From the NCBI GenBank assembly GCA_007129145.1, contig SKWC01000098.1, positions 1 through 5,041 on the forward strand: DNA of 5,041 nt, read 5' to 3'. Below are positions 1 through 5,041 of the stretch, piece after piece (the stretch's first letter is position 1; every line of letters begins with the position of its first letter). Under the pieces are notes generated by a model. That model was not told where the DNA came from. It searched no databases and worked only from the letters and a program-made list of their open reading frames with translations. The DNA comes from Rubritepida sp. Its GTDB lineage: Bacteria > Pseudomonadota > Alphaproteobacteria > Acetobacterales > Acetobacteraceae. The position numbers and the translations under genes are program-made.

Positions 1-716
1 CCGACGCCTGGGACGCGGCGGCGGCGGCGCTGCGCGCAACCGGCAGGTCGCGGCTGAACGAAGCCGATGCCTGCGCCGTCTTCGAGGCACTGGGCATCGA
101 GGGGCCGGGTGCGCGGGTGGTGCGCAGCCCGGAGGAGGTCGCCGGCATGGCGGGCCCGGCCGCGGTGAAGATCCTCTCCGCCGACATCGCGCATAAGACC
201 GATGCCGGGCTGGTGCGCCTGGACGTGACCGGCGAGGCCGCGATCCGCGAGGCGGTGGCCGCGCTGCTGGCCCGCGCCCGCGAAGCCTTCCCCGAGGCCC
301 GCGTCGAGGGCGTGCTGGTCGCGCCCATGCATCGCGGCCTGGCCGAGGTGATCCTGGGCTTCCGCCGCGACCCCGAGGTGGGGCCGGTGGTCATGCTGGG
401 CATGGGCGGCGTGCTGGCGGAGCTCCGGCGCAGCCATGTCGTGCGCCTCGCCCCGGTCAGCGAGGCGATGGCGCATGAGATGATCGCCGAGGTGCCGGAG
501 CTGCGCCTGATCCAGGGCTACCGCAACCTGCCGCGCGGCGATGCGGCGGCGCTGGCCCGGGCCGTGGTCGCGATGTCGAAGCTTGCCTGCCTGGATGACC
601 CGGCCGTGGCCGAGGCCGAGATCAACCCGCTGATCATCCGCCCCGAGGGACGGGGCGTGGTGGCGGTGGATGGGCTGCTGTTGACCGCCGGCGCCGAGGG
701 AGACGCCACGCCATGA
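1..716 (+). CDS. NDP-forming acyl-CoA synthetase (acetate--CoA ligase family), C-terminal ATP-grasp part; 5' end outside window
   Basis: This is the tail of an NDP-forming acyl-CoA ligase, which joins a carboxylic acid to CoA in the cytoplasm using a nucleoside triphosphate. The frame is open from base 3 to the TGA at 714-716, giving 237 residues. The family is usually about 700 residues (CoA-binding domain, ligase/flavodoxin-like domain, ATP-grasp), so only the last third is here. Visible landmarks, numbered from base 3: the LNEADACAVFEALGI helix that opens the ATP-grasp_5 region (18-32), VKILSADIAHKTD (55-67), a GFRRDPEVGPVVMLGMGG stretch (119-136), GYRNLP (172-177), and EINPL (206-210), whose Glu and Asn fit the ATP-grasp metal-binding pair. 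The GTG at 117 lies inside the conserved domain and is not the true start. The usual Gly-Gly after HKTD is Gly-Leu here. The acid substrate is unknown. The stop overlaps the next start (ATGA), implying coupled translation. Family assignment is firm; the product name is general. Confidence 0.9.
   Translation, partial: DAWDAAAAALRATGRSRLNEADACAVFEALGIEGPGARVVRSPEEVAGMAGPAAVKILSADIAHKTDAGLVRLDVTGEAAIREAVAALLARAREAFPEARVEGVLVAPMHRGLAEVILGFRRDPEVGPVVMLGMGGVLAELRRSHVVRLAPVSEAMAHEMIAEVPELRLIQGYRNLPRGDAAALARAVVAMSKLACLDDPAVAEAEINPLIIRPEGRGVVAVDGLLLTAGAEGDATP
696..702 (+). promoter_or_regulatory. Ribosome binding site for the acyl-CoA dehydrogenase gene
   Basis: GAGGGAG lies inside the end of the ligase gene, 10 bases before the ATG at 713. 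A second in-frame ATG at 719 would be 16 bases away, which is too far, so 713 is the better start. The 713 start also creates the ATGA overlap with the ligase stop. Confidence 0.55.
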
Positions 717-1879
717 CCATGCCCCTGCTGTCCGAGGAAAGCCGCATGCTCCAGGAGCTTGTGGCGAAATTCGTCGAGCGCGAGCTGATGCCGCTCGAAC
801 CGGCCATCCTGGCGCGCGAGGCCGCGGGCGGGAAATCCAGCCTCACCGAGGCGGAGGAGGCGCCGCTGCTCGAACGCTGCCGGGAGCTCGGTCTGTGGGG
901 CCTGGACGTGCCGGAGGAGATGGGCGGGGTGAACCTGCCCGCGGTGGCGCGGATGCTGGTGGAGGAGGAGGTCTCGCGCACCATCGTGCCCTTCGAATTC
1001 CCGCCCGACAGCCCCAACCTGCACATGCTGATGGCGGTGGCGAACGAGCATCAGCGCGAGCGCTACCTCATTCCCTATGCCGAGGGGCGGGCGAAATCGG
1101 CCATCGCCATCTCCGAGCCCGGCGCCGGCGGCGATCCGGCCGGGATGATCACCCGCGCGCGCCAGGACGGCGACGACTGGGTGATCAACGGCCGCAAGAT
1201 CTGGGTCAGCCGCGTCCCCTATGCCGACTTCATCATCGTCATGGCCCGCACCGGCGAGCTGAAGCGCGGCCAGGGCATGACCGCCTTCATCGTGGAGCGC
1301 GGCACGCCGGGCTTCATCACCGAGCGCGAGATCCCGATGCTGGCGGGAAAGCGCACCTATGAGATCGTCTTCGACGAATGCCGCGTCCCCGCCAGCCAGG
1401 TGCTGGGCGAGGTGGGGCAGGGCTATGCGCCGATGCAGCTGCGCCTGAACGTGCGCCGGCTGCAGATGGGCGCGCGCTGCGTGGGCATGTGCCGCCGCGC
1501 GCTCGACATGATGAGCAGCTATGCGAAGCAGCGCGTGACCTTCGGCGTGCCGCTGGCCGAGCGCCAGGCCATCCAGTGGTGGATCGCCGATGCCGCCATC
1601 CGCATCCACGCCACCCGGCTGATGGTGCTGGCCGCGGCGCAGAAGCTGGAGCAGGGCCTCGACGTGCGCGAGGAGGCCTCGATGATCAAGGTCTTCGCCA
1701 CTGAGATGGCGCGCGACGTGATCGACCACGCCATGCAGACCTTCGGCGCCATGGGCATGACCAAGGAGCTGCCGCTGCAGTTCATGGCGCAGCAGGCGCG
1801 GCTGATGCGCATCTACGAGGGCCCGACCGAGGTCCACCGCATGTCCATAGCCAGGCGGGTGCTGCGGGCGGCGCCTTGA
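713..1879 (+). CDS. Acyl-CoA dehydrogenase family protein (FAD-dependent)
   Basis: This is a full-length, 388-residue acyl-CoA dehydrogenase, a soluble flavoenzyme that makes a trans-2 double bond in an acyl-CoA and passes electrons to electron-transfer flavoprotein. The domains run in the usual order: N-terminal helices (about 5-125), a central beta domain opened by IAISEPGAGGDPAG (131-144) and KIWVS (162-166), then the C-terminal helical domain. That last domain has QRVTFGVPL (273-281), whose Arg274 fits the conserved FAD-contacting arginine, and QTFGAMGM (342-349). RIYEGPTEVHR (366-376) places Glu369 where medium-chain enzymes carry the catalytic base. The tail (GPTEVHR..IARRVL) and the ELPL segment recall the ACAD10/11-like branch, although that branch usually has Asp at the base position. 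The signature normally reads GSD or GTD but is GGD here (139-141). Overlap with an acyl-CoA ligase suggests it acts on the thioester that ligase makes. Chain length and substrate are not readable. Confidence 0.93.
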   Translation: MTMPLLSEESRMLQELVAKFVERELMPLEPAILAREAAGGKSSLTEAEEAPLLERCRELGLWGLDVPEEMGGVNLPAVARMLVEEEVSRTIVPFEFPPDSPNLHMLMAVANEHQRERYLIPYAEGRAKSAIAISEPGAGGDPAGMITRARQDGDDWVINGRKIWVSRVPYADFIIVMARTGELKRGQGMTAFIVERGTPGFITEREIPMLAGKRTYEIVFDECRVPASQVLGEVGQGYAPMQLRLNVRRLQMGARCVGMCRRALDMMSSYAKQRVTFGVPLAERQAIQWWIADAAIRIHATRLMVLAAAQKLEQGLDVREEASMIKVFATEMARDVIDHAMQTFGAMGMTKELPLQFMAQQARLMRIYEGPTEVHRMSIARRVLRAAP

Positions 1880-1897
1880 ACGCAGGGGCGGGGAACC

Positions 1898-1904
1898 AGG
1901 GAGG
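1898..1904 (+). promoter_or_regulatory. Ribosome binding site for the TctA-type permease gene
   Basis: AGGGAGG lies in the 31-base gap, six bases before the ATG at 1911. This is a near-ideal Shine-Dalgarno sequence and spacing, and it fixes the start. The gap is too short to suggest a separate promoter, and no hairpin was seen in it. Confidence 0.7.
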
Positions 1905-1910
1905 CGGGGA

Positions 1911-3878
1911 ATGAACTTCGACGCCATGCTGGAAGCCCTGCAGATGCTCATCAGCCCAGAGCATCTGATGTTCCTGCTGATGGGCAACGCGCTGGGCCTG
2001 CTGGTCGGGCTGCTTCCGGGCCTGGGCGGGCTGGCCGGGCTGTCCATGCTGCTGCCCTTCATCTACGGCCTCGATGCCAGCTACGCGCTGGCGCTGATGA
2101 TCGGCCTGCTGGCGCCGATCTCGACCTCCGACACCTTTCCCGCCGTGCTGATGGGCATTCCCGGCAGCAGCGCCTCCCAGGCCACGGTGGTGGACGGCTT
2201 CCAGATGACCCGCCGCGGCGAGGCCGCCCGCGCCCTGGGCGCGGCCTTCACGGCCTCGGTGCTGGGCGGGCTGTTCGGCGCGGTGGTGCTGACGCTGGCC
2301 ATCGTCTTCGCCCGACCGCTGGTGCTGGCCATCGGCTTCAGCGAGCAGATGCTGCTGATGCTGATCGCGCTCAGCCTCATCGGGATGCTGACCGGGCGCA
2401 GCGCGCTGAAGGGGATCGCCGCGGCCGCGCTCGGCCTGCTGATTGGCTGCATCGGCTTCGCGCCCGCCACCGGTGAGGCGCGCTTCACCTTCAACGAGAC
2501 CTATCTGCTCGATGGCGTGCCCATCGTGATCTTCGGCCTGGGCCTCTATGCCGTGCCGGAGATCTGGGCGTTGCTGCAGGGGCGGCGCTCCATCTCGGAG
2601 ACGCCGCTGGTGGTCGGCGGGCTGATGCGCGGGGTGCGCGACACGCTGCGCCACTGGTGGCTGGTGCTGCGCTGTTCCTTCCTCGGTAGCTTCTTCGGCG
2701 CCATCCCGGGGCTTGGCGGCTCGGTGATCGACTGGCTGACCTACGCCCATGCCGTCCAGACCGCGCGCGACCGCTCGGGCTTCGGCAAGGGCGATGTGCG
2801 CGGCGTGATCGCCCCCGAGGCCGCGAACAACGCGAAGGAGGGCGGGGCGCTGGTGCCGACGCTGCTGTTCGGCATCCCCGGATCGGGTTCGATGGCGGTG
2901 CTGCTAGGCGGCTTCGTGATGATCGGCATCCAGCCCGGCATCACCATGGCCACCAGCGACCTGCACCTGTCCTACCTCATCATCTGGAGCATCGCGCTGG
3001 GCAATATCGTGGCGGTGCTGGTGTGCTTCGCCCTGGTGGTGCCGATCGCGCGGCTGACCCGGCTGCCCTATGGCGCGATCGCCCCCTTCATGATCGTGCT
3101 GGTCACCTTCGCTGCCTTCCAGGCCAGCCGCTCCTGGGGGGATCTGGTCGCGCTGATGGCCTTCGGCGTGCTGGGGATCCTGCTGAAGGAATACGGCTGG
3201 TCGCGCCCGGCGGTGCTGGTGGGCGCCTTCCTCGCGCCGCGGCTGGAGGGCTCGGTCTACCAGACGCTGCAGGTCTATGGCTGGGGCTTCCTCGAACGGC
3301 CCTCGGTGATGGTGCTGCTGCTGCTGCTCGCGCTGTCGGTTGCCGTTTCGCTGAGCTTCCGGCCCGCCGCGGCCACCCTGCGCGTGGCGCCGCCGGCGGG
3401 CGCCGCGGGGCGGCTTGCGCAGCTCACGGTGCCGGCGCTTTTCGTGGGCCTCGCCCTGGCGGCGCTGGCGCTGACCTGGCAGCTGGCGCTGCTCGGCGCC
3501 GTGTTTCCGCAGATCGTCGCCGGCGTGATCATCGCCTGCGCAGGCTGGGTCGGGCTGCGGATCGCGCTTGGCCGGGCGCCGGCCGCCGTCTTCACCGAGG
3601 CGGTCGAGGGCGTCTTCACCGGCTCGGGGCTGGTGCGCCTGGGCTGGGTCTTCGCGCTGGTCGGGCTGACGGGGCTGGTGGGGCTGGTGCCGGCCACCGC
3701 CCTCTATGTGGCGCTGTTCCTGAGCGTGTGGTGGCGGCGGTCGCTGCTCGTGAACCTGCTGCTCGGCCTCGCGGCCGCGGGGCTGCTGGTCGCGCTCGGG
3801 CAGGCCATGAGCCTCAGTTATCCCGAGGGGCTGCTGCAGTCCTTCATCACCTATCCCGACTGGCTCAGCGGCAGCTGA
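1911..3878 (+). CDS. tctA: Tripartite tricarboxylate transporter permease, TctA family, with fused C-terminal TctB-like domain
   Basis: This is the inner-membrane permease of a TTT (tripartite tricarboxylate transporter) system, which imports carboxylates delivered by a periplasmic TctC-type receptor using an ion gradient. Residues 1 to about 485 match TctA, including its two related halves: GLLPGLGG (33-40) with MGIPGSS (81-87) and VVDGFQMTRRGEAARALG (93-110), then GAIPGLGG (263-270) with FGKGDVRGVIAPEAANNAKEGG (291-312, APEAANNA being the strongest landmark) and FGIPGSGS (320-327). TctA proteins are usually about 500 residues, but this one has 655. After a proline/alanine-rich linker (about 484-500), residues 503-632 hold roughly four hydrophobic segments, including FPQIVAGVI (532-540), and the protein ends with a YPEGLL motif (637-642) like the LP.G.L end of TctB. 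I infer a TctA-TctB fusion, supported by the absence of a separate tctB between this gene and the receptor gene. The symbol is used in the family sense; citrate as substrate is not implied. Confidence 0.92.
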   Translation: MNFDAMLEALQMLISPEHLMFLLMGNALGLLVGLLPGLGGLAGLSMLLPFIYGLDASYALALMIGLLAPISTSDTFPAVLMGIPGSSASQATVVDGFQMTRRGEAARALGAAFTASVLGGLFGAVVLTLAIVFARPLVLAIGFSEQMLLMLIALSLIGMLTGRSALKGIAAAALGLLIGCIGFAPATGEARFTFNETYLLDGVPIVIFGLGLYAVPEIWALLQGRRSISETPLVVGGLMRGVRDTLRHWWLVLRCSFLGSFFGAIPGLGGSVIDWLTYAHAVQTARDRSGFGKGDVRGVIAPEAANNAKEGGALVPTLLFGIPGSGSMAVLLGGFVMIGIQPGITMATSDLHLSYLIIWSIALGNIVAVLVCFALVVPIARLTRLPYGAIAPFMIVLVTFAAFQASRSWGDLVALMAFGVLGILLKEYGWSRPAVLVGAFLAPRLEGSVYQTLQVYGWGFLERPSVMVLLLLLALSVAVSLSFRPAAATLRVAPPAGAAGRLAQLTVPALFVGLALAALALTWQLALLGAVFPQIVAGVIIACAGWVGLRIALGRAPAAVFTEAVEGVFTGSGLVRLGWVFALVGLTGLVGLVPATALYVALFLSVWWRRSLLVNLLLGLAAAGLLVALGQAMSLSYPEGLLQSFITYPDWLSGS

Positions 3879-3897
3879 GATGGGCGAGGATCGGCCG

Positions 3898-3917
3898 GGC
3901 GCCTTCCGAAGGGTGCC
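3898..3917 (+). promoter_or_regulatory. Possible RNA hairpin in the permease-receptor gap
   Basis: In the 76-base gap, arms GGCGCCTT (3898-3905) and AGGGTGCC (3910-3917) can form an eight-pair stem in RNA, with six Watson-Crick and two G-U pairs, around a four-base CCGA loop. No T run follows, so it is not a standard intrinsic terminator. It could be an mRNA-processing or 3'-end-stabilising element that raises receptor expression over permease, or chance pairing in GC-rich DNA. Confidence 0.25.
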
Positions 3918-3939
3918 GGACGCGCAACAACAAGAGCAT

Positions 3940-3946
3940 GAGGAGA
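3940..3946 (+). promoter_or_regulatory. Ribosome binding site for the TctC-type receptor gene
   Basis: GAGGAGA lies eight bases before the ATG at 3955. It supports that start, which also gives a complete signal peptide beginning MHRRSV. A weaker AAGG directly abuts the ATG and is too close to be the functional site. Confidence 0.6.
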
Positions 3947-3954
3947 CACCAAGG

Positions 3955-5041
3955 ATGCATCGTCGCAGCGTCATTGCCGCCCTGCCGGCCGTCGCGGCCG
4001 GCCTCGCCGCGCCCGGCCTGGCCGCGCGCGCCCACGCGCAGTCCTTCGCGGGGCGGCGCATCACCATCATCGTCCCATCCGGCGAGGGCGGCTCGACCGA
4101 TGTCTATGCGCGCGCCATGGCGCGGGCCCTGTCGCAGACCATCCCCGGCTCGCCCGACATCCTCATCCGCAACATCCCCGGCGCGGGCACGATGGCGGGC
4201 GCCAACCAGTTCCAGCAGCGCGGCCGGCCGGACGGGCTGACCATGCTGGCGGTGACCACCTCCACCTATGTGAACTACGTCTCGCGCAATCCGGCCGCCA
4301 CCTACCGGATGGCGACCTTCGTGCCGCTGGTGATCAATCCCGCCGGCGTGGTCGTCTTCACCAACCCCGCGCTGACCGGCGGCCGCTCGGGGCTGGAGGC
4401 GATCCAGGCGCTGCGCGACCATGGCCCTGTGGTGTTCGGCGGGCACAGCCCGACCTCGGCCGAGCTGTTCCACCTCTTCGCCTTCCACTCGCTCGGCATC
4501 CGGATCCGCCCGGTCTGGGGCCTGATGAGCGGGCAGAGCATGATGGCCTTCATGCGCGGCGAGACCCAGCTGCAGCAGGGCGGCGCGCCGGTCTATCTCA
4601 GCACCATCCGGCCGATGATCGAACGCAATGAGGCGGTCGGTCTCTACAGCCTGGGCATCCTCGAAGGCGGCCGCTTCGTGCGCGACCCCGTGGCGCCCGA
4701 GCTTCCCACCTTCACGGAGGCCTATGCGGCGCATCATGGCCGGGAACTGTCCGGCGTGGAGCGTGGCGTCTTCGAATCCCTCTACGGGCCGCTCGTGTTG
4801 GCCAACAAGGGGCTGCTGCTGCCCGAGGGCACCCCGGCTGACATCCTGGGCGTCCTCACCGAGGCGGTGGAGCGGGCGATCGCCACGCCGGAGATCCGCG
4901 CGCAGCTGGCCACCGAGCTGGGCGACTACCCCGTCTATGTGCGCGAGGATGCCGCGCGGGCGCATGGCCTGGCCAGCAACATGACCGACGAGGCGCGGGA
5001 GTGGCTCGCGGTGTTCCTGCGCGACAACTACAACGCGCGGC
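3955..5041 (+). CDS. tctC: Tripartite tricarboxylate transporter substrate-binding protein, TctC/Bug family; 3' end outside window
   Basis: This is a periplasmic receptor that binds a carboxylate and hands it to the TctA/TctB permease. The frame runs from ATG 3955 to the right edge without a stop, giving 362 full residues. The N-terminus has Arg3-Arg4, a hydrophobic core and a likely cleavage site AHA|Q at 28/29; the HRRSVIAAL start resembles a twin-arginine (Tat) signal more than a plain Sec one. The mature part opens with RITIIVPSGEGGSTDVYAR (35-53), matching the Bug-family GGSTD..AR signature, then IRNIPGAGTMAG (71-82) and RPDGLTML (91-98). The C-terminus, with TPEIRAQL, is typical of TctC ends. 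Usual TctC proteins are about 320-330 residues, so this is a longer type. The common middle HVPYKG-type segment is replaced by a stretch containing VWGLMSG followed by MRGE. The missing tail is probably short. It follows the fused permease, which is presumably its partner. The substrate is unknown; the symbol is used in the family sense. Confidence 0.9.
   Translation, partial: MHRRSVIAALPAVAAGLAAPGLAARAHAQSFAGRRITIIVPSGEGGSTDVYARAMARALSQTIPGSPDILIRNIPGAGTMAGANQFQQRGRPDGLTMLAVTTSTYVNYVSRNPAATYRMATFVPLVINPAGVVVFTNPALTGGRSGLEAIQALRDHGPVVFGGHSPTSAELFHLFAFHSLGIRIRPVWGLMSGQSMMAFMRGETQLQQGGAPVYLSTIRPMIERNEAVGLYSLGILEGGRFVRDPVAPELPTFTEAYAAHHGRELSGVERGVFESLYGPLVLANKGLLLPEGTPADILGVLTEAVERAIATPEIRAQLATELGDYPVYVREDAARAHGLASNMTDEAREWLAVFLRDNYNAR

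Noticed and set aside
15..29. Five GCG repeats in a row
   Set aside because: It encodes an alanine run in the ligase and is explained by GC-rich codon use; no sign of a functional repeat.
117..119. GTG as start of a short 199-residue ligase-like gene
   Set aside because: The same frame is open back to base 3 and encodes the conserved start of the ATP-grasp region, so this GTG is an internal valine codon.
518..2062. Long minus-strand open frame (514 codons) opposite the dehydrogenase and ligase
   Set aside because: Its product is rich in His, Arg, Gln, Ala and Gly with no domain pattern, as expected from the reverse of GC-rich genes. The opposite strand encodes clear conserved families.
1782..2750. 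Minus-strand open frame opposite the permease gene
   Set aside because: The translation is low-complexity His/Gln/Gly/Arg, antisense to a conserved TctA reading frame, so it is a shadow.
3312..3330. CTG-repeat tract in the permease gene
   Set aside because: It encodes a leucine run inside a membrane segment, normal for this protein and base composition.
2904..4070. Minus-strand open frame over the permease end and receptor start
   Set aside because: It has no recognisable domain, biased composition, and lies opposite well-supported genes.
3023..4240. Plus-strand open frame in another phase crossing the permease-receptor gap
   Set aside because: It is an Arg/Ala/Gly-rich out-of-frame translation that runs through the real stop, RBS and start of the two genuine genes.
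3865..4965. Minus-strand open frame opposite the receptor gene
   Set aside because: The + strand frame has a signal peptide and Bug-family motifs; the reverse has only composition-driven openness.

Overview
The window is very GC-rich (about 70% by eye), with G or C at most third codon positions. It holds four tightly packed genes, all on the + strand. The gene families (tripartite tricarboxylate transporter with a TctC/Bug receptor, NDP-forming acyl-CoA ligase, acyl-CoA dehydrogenase) and the base composition suggest a metabolically versatile high-GC proteobacterium. An alphaproteobacterium of the Acetobacteraceae/Roseomonas type, or a member of the Burkholderiales, would fit. Taxonomy here is inference only.

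Layout: (1) positions 1-716 hold the C-terminal 237 residues of an NDP-forming acyl-CoA synthetase (ATP-grasp part), whose N-terminal domains lie upstream of the window. (2) 713-1879 encodes a complete 388-residue acyl-CoA dehydrogenase that overlaps the ligase by four bases (ATGA). (3) 1911-3878 encodes a 655-residue TctA-family permease with an extra C-terminal membrane region that looks like TctB, so it is probably a natural TctA-TctB fusion. (4) From 3955 to the right edge runs a TctC/Bug-type periplasmic binding protein with a twin-arginine-like signal peptide. It is open at the edge, with 362 residues visible and probably only a few missing.

The gaps are short (-4, 31 and 76 bases), with good Shine-Dalgarno sequences and no recognisable promoter or terminator, so the four genes look like one operon. 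The simplest joint role is uptake and first breakdown steps of an organic acid. The receptor captures the acid in the periplasm, the TctAB fusion carries it inward, the ligase makes the CoA thioester, and the dehydrogenase introduces an alpha,beta double bond. The substrate cannot be read from the sequence. All large minus-strand open frames are composition-driven shadows of these genes. I see no RNA gene, mobile element, CRISPR array or clearly new system; the most notable points are the fused permease, the divergent receptor and a small hairpin before the receptor gene.
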